A stretch of DNA of 64,000 nt, from positions 26,761,320 to 26,825,319 of the forward strand of contig NC_061798.1 in the NCBI RefSeq assembly GCF_021462225.1. The letters run 5' to 3'. Both the position numbers and the translations under genes were made by a program. Numbering within the stretch: position 1 is the first letter of the stretch; every line of letters starts with the position of its first letter. Origin of the DNA: Girardinichthys multiradiatus. Its lineage: Eukaryota; Chordata; Actinopteri; Cyprinodontiformes; Goodeidae. Of this stretch, positions 37,700-49,349 are shown in pieces. The notes under the pieces are model-generated. The model had not been told where the DNA came from and did no database searches. It saw only the letters and a program-made list of their open reading frames with translations.

Positions 37700-40169
37700 C
37701 TATAGATAATATACACACTGCTCATAACTGCTCCACAGAACCGCAGCTTAAAAAAAATCCCCAACTATTCCTTCACCCTAAAACAATAATTTAAAATATA
37801 CTAGGGGTATTAGCAACAAGCTAACTAACCATTTGCTGTTTAGCTGGTATTTTAGAATCTAGCTACATTATGGTCCTTGTGTCTCCATATTTCAACCACA
37901 CAGCAACAATACAATGAGGTAAAAGCATAAACCTTTAATGACGGGGTAGCTAGGATTTGTAGAGCATCTCATATAATGGAGTGTTCAATTTTAAACTTTG
38001 TTTTAACTGCTTTGAGTTTTTTTTTTTTTTTAACTTGGGGTACTTTGAAGGGCTAAAGCCCACGTTGGAATGTCCTCAGTTTGGCTAGCTGTTAGGTTTA
38101 CTCTCAGTCATTTTTATAAACTAGGACCATCCTAACTGCTGTTTGCTATAGATAAGATTCTGACTACTCCACATAACAGTTAAATAAAATCCCTCACCAA
38201 CTCTTGACCTTATGTTATATTTTAAAATGAATGCTTGAGATATCAGCAACAACCTAGCTTACTATGAAGTAACATTTCCGCCAAACAGGAACAACTAAAT
38301 GTTGTGGATTGTTGAATGATCTCAATGACAGACCATTTTACAAGAGTAATGTTTTACAGGCAATATATGTACTAGGGTTAATGGGTCCCCCCCATACATG
38401 TTTTGTTTTATATGTTTTTGTGATAACAGATTCAATAATTTTTCATTTTTGCAAGGAATAGTAGCTCTGTAAACATATGTCCACTACATTTGAAATCATT
38501 ATCACACAGAAATATTGACTCAAAATCTTGGAATTGGGATAACATTCAGTTTATTTAACATCAGGCGCATCTTGCTGTGGTGCTGTAATGTTTCCACAAA
38601 GATCCATGAGTTATTCTGCATGTCTTTTCTATTTAGTCATTAGTAGTTTCAGTGACCCAGAACCTCAGTGGTTCCCCGCAATTCTCGTTTGAATGGCTTC
38701 AAAGACCTGCAGCCTCTGCATACCAGGAAAGATTAAGCATCAGAGAGACTGTCCAGCTGCCTTTTTGTTTAACTATCTATATATATATATATCACAATAT
38801 ATCACTATATTTTATGTCTTAGTTGGTTTTTTAACAAAGGTCAATCTATTCTAGTTTTGGTGCTGGCTTCGGGGGAAATGAGGTTTGTGCTTTTGTCATT
38901 AAGTGTGAAAACACAATTGTGGGGGAGGATTTCACAGAACTGCGTCTTTCTGTGGAACCAGGAGAACTGAGGTCAGCAGGAAGGCTTACTGAAACTCGGC
39001 TCTACCCTGCTGCTCCCCATAAACCGCCAGACCATTTTCAACCACAAGTAATGTGTGCACTCGTATCTTTGCACATTTCATCTAGCCAGATTGCTTGAAT
39101 CTGCTTGCCACTGTCTGCTGCCAGTTAATGGTGTTGATGTGGAAAAAAATTATTTTGGCTTTTGAAATGGAAAACGAAAACGTAAATGAAACAAAACAAC
39201 AAAACAAAAAAAACAGAAACGTGGAAAGAAAGGAAACTATAACAGATAAGTTTCTTGGAATCTGAAACCTGTGAATGTTTACTTTGTGATGAAAGATGAG
39301 GATCGCAGAGGCAACAAAAACACAGACAGAGTGCAGCAGATTCCTGTTAGCAGCTTGAACATCTGTTGTGAAAGCTTCCCTCCTACTCCCGCAGTTTCTG
39401 AGGTGCCGTTTCACAGACTGTAATTTCTGAACATTTCTGTCTCATCACCGTCAGCTTCCTCGCAGCAGCTCGTCCCACAGACCAAAACAGATGACTGTGA
39501 CTCTGGGTAGAAAGGCCTGATAAATGTCCACCAACCTGCAGAAAGTTGGCAGAAATTATTTTCTTACACTTATACTTTGGTCGCCTTACTGATAATTTCA
39601 TCAGTTACGAGAGTGGCTTTTAGATAAGGTATGAAGTCCAGCAAGAAATATGAGTGGGTGTGTGGTCTGAATCATTTGATATGAAGAAAAACTGGAAATG
39701 AACACACCCAAAATGTCCATAATAATCATATTTTTGTGTCATAGCTGGAGTATTACACATTTCAACAAACAGGCCAATATAGCTGCTGTTGACCCTGTTA
39801 CGCAGATGCATCAAACTCAAAATAAAATAAATCAATACTTTTATTAAAAATATATAAGAAACCTAATATTGACCCGCAGCAGCTAATAAGCTATCGACCT
39901 GCAGTCCTATTAAAAGGTACCTCCCAAAGGTTACAGATCTACAAACTAATTTTAGTTTTAGACAAAGATAACCTAAATAACAAATAGAATTAAAATTAAA
40001 AATCAAATTATGTTTTTTAAAGGGAAAAAACAGGATCCAAACCAACCTGGTCTATTGTGGTTAAGTGATAATGAGTCATTTCCATCGCTGAGGAGAAATT
40101 TTGACCTACTTTTCTCTGCACAGTCGTTTTAATTTAGCAACATTAGAAGGATTCGAAAATTGACTTTCT
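37700..40169. other. Unassigned intergenic or intronic DNA
   Basis: AT-rich with many stops in all frames. A moderately GC-rich patch near 38690-39050 and another near 39340-39560 have no coding pattern. A short AT dinucleotide run is at about 38780-38800. Nothing is supported. Confidence 0.3.
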
Positions 40170-41153
40170 GGGGTGCTTTGGATCATTAGCAGGACGCTAT
40201 ATGATGGTCAGACATTGTCCTTCAGAATTTTCTGGTAGAGGTAGAATCTTTGGTTTAATTAATTACACCAAGTCGTTCAGGTCCTGAAATGACAAAGAAG
40301 TCCCAGTTGGTGTGATGTTTTATGAAATTCGGTTTTACATCCAATGTAACGGGACACACACCTTCTATAAAGCTCCACTTTTGTCTCATCAGTCCACAAA
40401 ATATCAAAATGATCATCAAGATGTTTTGTTGGCGAGCATGAGATAAGTGTTATATTCTTTTTAGTCAGCAGTGGTTTCTACCTTGAAGCTCTCCCATGTA
40501 TGGCATTTTTGCACAGTTTCTTTCTGTACGTTGATCTATGAACACTGAGCTTTAACAAGGCAAATGAGATCTATAGTACTTTAGATGTTGATCAGGTTAC
40601 TTCTGTGACCTACTGGATGAGTCGCTGATGCACTCTGGGACTGACTTTGGTAGGCCAAACCACTCCTGCGATATTAAAGCAATGCTTTATGTGTAGAAAT
40701 GTTTGTTAGCCTTTCCAGGCTGATAGAAGTCAGTCACTTTGTTCCTCATCTTTTTCAGATAATTTAGATCTGGGTATGATATGTTTGCTTTTTGAGATCT
40801 TTGAGCTTGCTTCATGTTGTCAGACAGGTTCTATTCAGTCGCTTTTTTCATTCTAAATGTTGGGTAGTAATCAGGCCTGGGTGTGGCTTGTGAAAATGGA
40901 GCGCAATATTTTGATAATCACAGTGATCTCATGATTTAACAAAGCAGGCGGGAGGTAATTACTTTTTTTTTTACACAAGGCCGGGTTGGTTCTTTCCCCC
41001 TAAAGAAAGAAAATCATCGTTTGAAAATGGCTTTTTGTATTTGCTCAGGTTATCTTCATCTTATAAGTCTCTTTGAGGATCTGAAACATTTATGTGTGAC
41101 AAAAAAGCAAAAAAAGGAAATCTATAAGATGGCAAATACTTTTTCACGGCACT
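40170..41153 (-). mobile_element. Decayed Tc1-type element
   Basis: Carries the conserved non-coding-strand phrases of a common fish Tc1 family, such as TCAGCAGTGGTTTCTACCTTG and GATCATCAAGATGTTTTGTTGG, which are transposase code on the - strand. It has a right end GGCAAATACTTTTTCACGGC before CACTGTG. It appears to be the same family, in opposite orientation, as 61985-62990. No frame is open. Confidence 0.6.
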
Positions 41154-43288
41154 GTGTGTTTTTAAAAATGTGGCCAAGTAATAAAACTTTATCTTGCGAT
41201 GATATTCAGTGTAATGTTGAGTTTTTTGGTCTGACTGCACAGCTGATGTAATCTTTGAGATAATTTGTTTCGTTCAAATAAAATCTGTTCCTTTTTATGC
41301 TCTGTCTTGTCAACATCATTTCATTTGTGACATCCAGCAGCATACTAATGGTTCCAACATGTAAAAAAAGTTGAAGAGTGAAAGATTTTTTTCTCTTTCT
41401 ACCAAACAATGGAGGATAGGAGCAGATTTTGTTTTTGTACAGTTTTGTTGAAAAGCTTTTTTAGGTCCCCGAAAGGCGTCTTAAAACAGCTAAGAATCCT
41501 GAGAAATCTCTGTATGATGTTTTTTCTCCTAAAATTAATCATATAAGAGTAAACATGAAGCAAAATAAGATTTGTATCCCCCATTTAATTTGTTGTATTG
41601 AGTAATTTTAGGCTGCACCATATGCACCAAATAACCACCTGAAAGAAAAGCAGTTCTCTGATGATTACTCAATGGGTGGAAGGTGTCCCTTCTTGTTTAA
41701 CAAAAGACACAAGTACAGTCTTGCTCTCTGTCCTCCTATCTAAGTACCAAGACTATAATATATTCCTCCCATTACATAGTTAAAGGAGTTACATCAACTC
41801 TAGTTGCGGCCTTCTTTCTACCCTAGAAAGATCTTCTGCAGGCTGATGTTGAGGACTCCACAAAATGCCACCAGGCCCTGGATGATTATCTCTGACCTGG
41901 ACTTGATTTTCATTCTGACTTTTAGAGGTTCTGAGGACTTTTAAATTGGGTTTTAGTTATCTCTAGCAGCAGTTTTAGTTCTTTTTGTTAAAACCTTTCA
42001 TAGAAAATAGATTTGACCTGCTTATCAGTCATTCCATGGTTATCATGGTGTCTGTTCTGCCTGATTTCAAAAGAACATCTTTCACACTGACAGCCTTTAG
42101 GGTTATTGTTGACATGAGCAAAACTGATATAGCTGTGTGCGAAAGTCAATCCCAGATGCCTCAGATCCCAGAGAAATCAACACTTTAACGGGGCTAGGTT
42201 AACATAGGACTCATTCCTCAATAATATTTTTAGGAATAATCTTAATTCTTAGTTTACACTGTAGCATTTTACAAAGTAATCACTTGTCTAAAGTTGTTAA
42301 GTTATTTATTTATGACTATTATTGTTGTGAAGCTGTCTGAAAGATCAGAGATCCCATCACTAACTTAAGCTTATTTCCTTGCCCTTTGAGCATGACCGTT
42401 CCTCCAGATTCCAGGGTTTTTATTAAAATAATCTTAAACATTTTTCTAAACTCATGAGGGATTGACCTGTTGTCCTATTTACAGTTTGAATGACTTGATG
42501 CATTATGGATTTCAGCAAATATTTGAAAATCAATTCTGAAATGATAAAAAATTGGGTACGCTGGATATCAAAAGTGGTATAGACAGATGTAAGTTGAAAA
42601 TTATTTGACATGAAAATAATTATTAGGTGTGAATGTGACTTTACTTGATGGTAAAGGATTTTAAGACTTTCTTTGAAATATAATTTTGAGGATCCTGAGT
42701 ATTTATAACAGGGTTGCAGTAAACATCTTATACAAAAAAACATTTTTATTGAACAGGGTATATACAATTATTTTATATTTTTATGTTTTTAAATACATTA
42801 CAGAAAACAATAAAATTGTGGGTCTAAACTAGATTTGTGTATAAACACATACATCTAGCCCTATATTACATGTAGCCCTATATTAATTTCAACAGTGTTT
42901 AATGATAATTGACAGATCTTGGCACGACCAAATCAAAGGATCTTGATTTTGCAAAGTGTGTTATTTTTTTTACAATTTCCTCCTTATTTATTAACAGCTC
43001 TGTTAAAATGGTATGAATATCCTTGTATAGTTATCCTTTTCACAGTAGCATTATTTCACACATCTTTAGAAGGAAAATCCAGCCTTTAATTTCAGTATAT
43101 TTAGATACTTTACTTTAAAACCCTTTAAAATTCTTTTTAAATAAATGTGATATTTTTCTTAAAATTTTAAGCCATAACTTTTGAATTTGATCAGTGTCCA
43201 TTAAATTAATTGGTATCTCATGACTACTGTTTCCCTGGAGTTTAAATCCAGTATAAGGAGAGAAGGAGACCCATTACTTTCTTAAAAA
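41154..43288. other. Unassigned AT-rich DNA
   Basis: No gene, RNA or clear repeat. Short ORFs have AT-driven composition. Confidence 0.3.
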
Positions 43289-43533
43289 TGGAAAAAAAAC
43301 AGAAAGCATACTTATCAAGTAAGTCAAATGTGTCCTTTTCAACTAGTCCATATCGAGAGTCAGAAAAATACCTGCAGAGTTTAACTGAAACTGGATTTGT
43401 AGTAAACAAGGCTGGACAAGGACCTAAGCTTGTCTTGTCATCACGCACAGTCAGCAGGATGATAAGAAAGGAGAAAAATAAATCTTCAAAGAACGGCAGC
43501 AATAATTTCACGTCCCGGTTTTCTTACTGCTAG
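43288..43533 (+). mobile_element. Tc1 transposase N-terminal remnant
   Basis: An 81-codon frame contains LTETGFVVNKAGQGPKLVLS followed by SRTVSRMIRKEKNKSSK. It resembles the ETGSV-x-x-R-x-RSGRPKKLS ... RRIIR linker and second HTH of Tc1 transposases. No flanking terminal repeats are seen. The resemblance is partial, so confidence is low. Confidence 0.4.
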
Positions 43534-43661
43534 GAAAAAAAACATTTATTTAAGACCTTTTAAACATGTTTATCATGTTTGTCAATAGTTTGTCAATAGC
43601 CCGAATTAAGCAGAAGACATAGACATGCAGACATGTTTAAGATTAATATTACACAGATCTA

Positions 43662-44184
43662 CACTACCAATCAAAGGTTTTAGATACACTTTCTCACTTA
43701 ATGGATCTCATTTACATGAGTATTTATCTTGTAGATTCTCACCAAAGGCAACAAAACCAAATGAACACACATGGAATTATGTAGTAAACAAAAGGTGAAA
43801 TAACTCTAAACATTTTTATATTTTAGATTCTTCAAAATAGCCACCCTTTGCTCTGATTACTACTTAGCTCTATTATCATTTTCTCCAGGAGCTTCATGAG
43901 GTGGTCACCTGAAATGGTTTTCCAAAGAGTCTTGAAAGAACTTCCCAGACGTTCAATGAGAGATGGCCAAAGGTTAATATTTCAGTCATCATAGCAAAGG
44001 CCGGCTACTTTAAGAAATCTAAAATATAAAACATTTTTAAAGTTGTTTTACAATTTTTTGTTTGTTACATAATTCCATATGTGTTCATTCACAGTTTTGA
44101 TGCCTTCAGTACAATGTAAACAGTCATGAACATAAAGAAAACGATGAAATGAGAAAGCCATTTAAAAACCTTTAACTGGTAGTG
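43662..44184. mobile_element. Non-autonomous Tc1-type element
   Basis: Flanked by TA (43660-43661 and 44185-44186). Ends are CACTACCAATCAAAGGTTTT and AAACCTTTAACTGGTAGTG, inverted repeats of the family whose tip is CACTACCxGTCAAAAGTTT. The 523-base interior contains a piece reading CAAAATAGCCACCCTTTGCT, part of a degraded transposase, so it is an internally deleted copy. Confidence 0.75.
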
Positions 44185-44186
44185 TA

Positions 44187-46620
44187 TGTATTGCAAAATT
44201 AAAATAATAGCAGTAAATGATCACATGTGATTTTTCTACAAAATGTTTTGACAGTTTACAAACTCAGCTTGTTTGTGTCTCTGGACATTATGTCACAAGG
44301 TTTAATGTCGTCTTTCCACTGAGCAAACACACATGTGACTCCAGCCAGGTGTTTGTTGTTCCATTCCTAACCCCGTACTTTTACATTTGTTTTCGTCTGC
44401 TGCGTGCGTGTGTGTGTGTTTCGGGCACTCCCAGCCTTACACGCCCTGCTTCATGAAGAAGTACTTTCAGTGTGTGAGGACTCGTCTGTCTCGTTCTTCA
44501 TGTGTCTGCCAGTCAGCCCCGAGAGTTACTGACTGGTTCTTCTCCTGATCACAAGCACATTCAGGCGCAGTATCTTTCTGGTTGTCAAGTGTACGGCTTG
44601 TTTAAACAGTAAGATGTTATCAGATCATCCTGATCCAGAATAAATCAACTGTTTGTTATTGGTATGTCTGATTGTAATTTTATCGAGATGAATGGGAGAA
44701 CAGCACAAAGACTTTTCTGGTATGTTAAGTTTGTCCACAGCGATTGCACATTTGTGATTGGATATCTTAAGGATAAGCCACCTCCTTATTTCCCTTTTCC
44801 AATTTAAGAGTGGGTTAAACTTGTGAATTTGTCGTGGCTTGCCACAGTACAAGGATGCAATGTATTATGTTAAAAAGTAGTTGTTTCCTTATCCAAAAAT
44901 ACCAGTAAGGAAATGAAATCACATCTCCTTTTAAAAGGGATATACTGTCAACATTCTTACAGCTCTTCCTTTTGAGCTGTGTTCAGGCTTGTAGTTCCCA
45001 ACCGTTTTATCTAGAACGATAAAAAAAAAATTAAAGGTATGTAAAAATGTGTCACAGAGTAATGATATTATGTCTAGAGCCCTGAACTCTGACATCATAG
45101 TAGCAAGGAATAATAAATCTCCAAACTTGAATTAAAGTTCATAAAGTGAAACTTTATATGGTGATTTATTCAGTGATTAGGAGGACGTCAGGTGAAAGGT
45201 CGTCTGGAAACAGTAGATTGGAGACTTATCAAACCGGCTCAATACCCAGGGATTTAAAAGCTCTATGAGGCACCCCCATCTGCTTGTAATTTACAACAAT
45301 AGGAAAGGAGTGCTTGTGAGAAACTACAATTCAAAACAGAAAAATTATAACAGCATTGGTTTGTTCCTTCCCTCAAAGCCTTTTGTTTCATAATCCTGCC
45401 TCAAAAATGTTTTGGAGACAGACTGTTGTAGGTGGGCAAGGAGAAATCTGAATACCTCAACTGTTTACTTTCACAAAGCTCACCCTACGTTCCTGCCTAG
45501 ATTATCTTTGTAAGAAAAGTGCTTGGTAGGTCCTTTTTATGTGTCACCAAATAGAAACCACACATCTATTCTACTTATTCCCATTAAAAATGTCATTTTT
45601 GTCACGAAACAAATCCATCTGCAATTACAATGAGGGAATTCTAGAAAAATATGTCAATCTTTCAAATTCTTCATTTATATTTGCTTTACAGACTCAAGAT
45701 TGTTCTCGCAAACAAGAATTTGAGTTTGGTTTCAAGCACTCACAGTGTACAGACATTAAATATAAACATGTGAACTTTGGAAGAAATAAAACAAAGGATA
45801 CCCAATTTGTTTTTTCATTAAAACAAAAGAAAAAAGAGATTCTTATTATTTTTCTAATTTTTTTATTCCTCACAGAATAAACGTGCTCAGAATAAAGGCA
45901 GAAATAAAAGAAATATTGAGATTATATTCCTGGAATAAAACAAAAAAATATTTTAAAGCTTTTTATGCATTTTTATCAGAGGGGTTAATCATTTCTGAGC
46001 ATGCTCAATAGCCATTAGATTTTTATATTGTACATCACTTTCATATTTTGGTTGTTATGCCAATTTGTAAAGAGTTATAAAAGTCTTGATGTGTACAAAA
46101 TGTTCAAGCACAACCACTGGGTGTCAGGAGTTCAAGAATCCAAGAAATGTGTTCTCCTCTAAAGCTAAATCATTCCTTATGTTGTGATTTAGCTGCAAAT
46201 TGTCTGGTTTTCTGTAGAAAAACCAAAACTTCGCCATAGTAGATTCTTCAGGTCTAATAGGTTGAATATGTTATTGCGGATTAAATGTAACTGTGATTTG
46301 TTGCTTCAATTTTAGCTTAATATGAGGAATATTCTGCTTATCAGGTCTGTTTTTCTCTCTGCTGGCATCAAATGAAAGTTATATAATCCTGCACCAAGTT
46401 ATATTTAACGGCAACAGTTGTCTCAGATGTGCTTCCAAGGGATCATCTTTGAAAATCTAATTAACCAGGGTCCATGCCTGTTCTAATGCAAATCGCTGTT
46501 GCTGGCAGTGGATGAGTGGTGGGTGGAGGTACAAAAAAGTTGGAACCGTGCACAGGCAAAGTGCCTAATGTAGCTTCTTTTTGTAATTTATGATGTTGGA
46601 TCTTAAAAAGGTGTTTTTAT
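44187..46620. other. Unassigned DNA
   Basis: AT-rich. A patch at 44395-44560 is somewhat GC-richer with GTGTGT repeats. The 113-codon ORF at 45539-45880 has no recognisable domain and a Lys/Asn/Phe-rich composition expected from AT-rich DNA. Confidence 0.3.
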
Positions 46621-46621
46621 A

Positions 46622-47380
46622 CAGTGCCTTGCTAAAGCATTCATACCATTTGAAGTGTAAATAGACTTGTTTTATCGGGATGCTATGTGATAGAAAAAAC
46701 AAAACAGCACATAGTCATGAAGGGGAAAAAAATTTTGCCTTGTTTTTAAAATATTGTACAGATAAAAGTCTGAAAATGTGCTGTACTCCTATATTTAGTC
46801 TTACTTAGTCAAGTCATTCTAGAACCACGTTTCATTGCCTTTACAGCTGTATATTTTCAATGGTAAGTCTTTACCAGCTTTGCACATGTATGGGCTGACA
46901 TTTTTGCTCCTTCTTCTTTGCAAAATCTCTCCATCTCAGTCAGATTGGATGGAAAGCATTTGTGAACATGAAGTCTTTCCACACATTTTCGTTTGGATTT
47001 AGGGCTGAAGGCCAACTGGACGTTGTGTTCAGGTTGATGCTGAGCATTAGCTAAGCAGTGCTCTGCTGGATGTTCAAAGTTTGGAATATGATTTTATATC
47101 CTAACCCTGCTTTAAACTTCTCCCTTACCTTATCTCTGACCGGTTTGCTGTGTTCCTTGGTCTTCATGAGGCTGTTTGTTCACTAATGTTCTCTGATAAA
47201 CCTCTGAGGACTTCTCAGAACAGACATGGACTCTATTAATAAAGTGACTTCTAACGGCAGTTGGTTGGATTTATTTAGAGTTATTCAAGTAAAGAGGGCT
47301 GAATTTGAAAGAACAGGTGTATTTTTTCTCATGTGTCAGATTTATGCACTCCTTTGTGTCAAATAAAAGTCATAAAACCT
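46622..47380 (-). mobile_element. Decayed Tc1-like element
   Basis: Begins CAGTGCCTTGCTAAAGCATT after TA. It contains - strand transposase phrases such as AGTCAGATTGGATGGA, TGTGTTCCTTGGTCTTCATG (complement of the MKTKEH start) and AAACTTCTCCCTTACCTTAT. Much of the middle is missing, and the right end is unclear. Confidence 0.65.
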
Positions 47381-48916
47381 TTTACCTGTAACATGGCAAA
47401 CTGTAAGACAATTTTGAACCATTAAAGTTAAAATATTGAAGAAACACCAGGGTTGCTGTCTGACTGCCAGCCTCCACCTGCAGCAACAGCGGCAGCCTGA
47501 CAGCAGCTTTTTCTGCCCGGCCACTAGGCCAGTGTTTATGTCTGGGCTGCAGCCCTTCAGGAGTGGCAGAGGCAGCAAAAACATGTTTTTCTCTCAAGCA
47601 TCTGAAAAAAGGCAGACAACATCTCCACAGTGCTACTAAAAGGTATTATTAAAGTCAACCCGGATGATATTATTACCAGGATAGAAGCAGAACAGACATG
47701 TGCACGTTACTGTGGAGCCTGACAGGACAACTTTATAGGGATTTATTTTTTACAACACCAGGACCATCAATAAAGAATACATGCCAACATGAAAGATTCA
47801 GGCCGTTCTGAAGAAAAGGGGGTCCAATGGTTGTACTGGGTGTAAACATGTAGATCTGTTTGGTGAGGGAATATTTCAACATTTGTTTTGAAAAAAAAGA
47901 CTTCAGTTTGTTTTCTTGTGAAGAATCAGAACTATTCTAATATCTGATCACACTGGCTTAAGAGAACAACACAGGAGCTGTGACCAGTGACAAGATCTGT
48001 GATTGAAACATGATGCAGACAAGCTGCTGTGAAGAAGCCAGTAAAACCAAGCTAAAACCTGCAGGAGAAGTTATTTCAATCCTTCATGTTATGTCAAAAC
48101 AAATGAGTATATTTCTTTTCTTTTTGTTTCCCAAACAAAACTCTTCTTTAATCATTCCTTCTAGGGTTTTCATATAGTTACGTTCCTATTTGCTGGCAAG
48201 GGTCTGCAGTTTTTTTATCTTCCTGTTAGCGCACAGAAAAATATTCCAAGGCTGGGTCAAGAAGAATACGCTGCTGAATCCACAGCTGCAGGCTCACACA
48301 TCTGCATTTCAAACCGATGGGGCAGGGAGGGGAGAGATGATGTGGGACAGCAGAAAAGTACACTCCAGGGCTGAGGGGTGAATAGTCTCAGGCCCACACC
48401 CCGACCTCTCTCTTTATTCCTCCTCCTCTCTTGCCTGCTTCCATGTCACCCCTGGGCACCCTGATGGATGCTGACAGTAACGGCTGTCCCCCGTCCCCTA
48501 AGCCATCACCCATGCCCATCCAAACCCCTCCGTCTCCATCCCCTCTTTCCCTTCAATTCTTCATCTTTCCCGTTCACTCTGACCTCGCTGACCTCGCTTT
48601 GGAAGCTCGGGTCCTGCGGTTTGGCTTGCAGCTTCTTGGGGAACAAAACTGTGGGAGTCTGGCTGTCAAAAAGCACATCCAGAACCCATTCTTGGCTATT
48701 ATTTCCTGGCATTTGTTTATGTTTCTCAATCAGGCAAACCCCAGCATGTTTCTGGGAGATCAAAACACAATGTCTTGGTACTGAATGCATCGACGCTTGC
48801 CTGGAGTCATGAATGCAACGTAATTAAAATGAGTCAGTTTGACACCTGTGTATAGAAACGGTCGCACATGGCAATCACTGTTTTTGTATGCTGGGTGTGG
48901 TGCTGTCTGTGCAGTG

Positions 48917-48918
<2 letters not shown>
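47381..48918. other. Unassigned DNA with two GC-richer patches
   Basis: Patches at 47440-47600 and 48290-48680 have short ORFs on both strands without recognisable domains. I see no splice-bounded coding exon, but conserved non-coding sequence cannot be excluded. Confidence 0.3.

Positions 48919-48985
<67 letters not shown>
48919..48985. repeat. (CA)n microsatellite
   Basis: CA dinucleotide run interrupted once by TG at 48955-48956. Confidence 0.92.
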
Positions 48986-48988
<3 letters not shown>

Positions 48989-49281
48989 TGTTTTGCTATA
49001 TGTAGTGAGGACCATCTGTTGACTCCCATTGACTTCCATTGATTTTCAGTCAATTTCAACCCTTTCTATGCCCTAACCCTGACAATAACCCTAAACCTAA
49101 CTATTACCAGTTCATGCCTAACCCTAACCTTAACCTAAACTCAATTCACACCTTAGTCCTAAACCTAACCGTTAGCAAAATAGGTTGTGAGGACCAGCAA
49201 AATGTCCTCACTTTGGTACAAACGGTCCTCAATTTGATGGTGAAATCGGGAAAATGGTTCTCACTGTGATGCCAAGACAGG

Positions 49282-49282
<1 letters not shown>
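48986..49282 (+). repeat. Interspersed repeat with degenerate CCTAA-type units between two CA arrays
   Basis: Between the two CA arrays is a segment with GTGAGGACCATCTGTTGACT at its start, several degenerate CCTAACCCTAA/CCTTAACCTAAA units at 49067-49170, and GTGAGGACCAGC and GGTCCTCAATTTG near its end. Similar units flanked by CA repeats occur in many fish genomes. The units are too degenerate to be an active telomere repeat. Confidence 0.55.

Positions 49283-49346
<64 letters not shown>
49283..49346. repeat. (CA)n microsatellite
   Basis: Uninterrupted CA dinucleotide run of about 32 units. Confidence 0.93.

Positions 49347-49349
<3 letters not shown>

Noticed and set aside
45539..45880. 113-codon ORF as a gene
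   Set aside because: Composition follows the AT-rich DNA and no domain or splice context is visible.
48431..48784. Coding exon in the GC-richer patch
   Set aside because: Three overlapping ORFs on both strands, none with a family motif or bounded by convincing splice sites.
49067..49170. Interstitial telomere or chromosome-end fusion point
   Set aside because: CCTAA units are few, degenerate and embedded in an interspersed repeat, without a run of exact TTAGGG.
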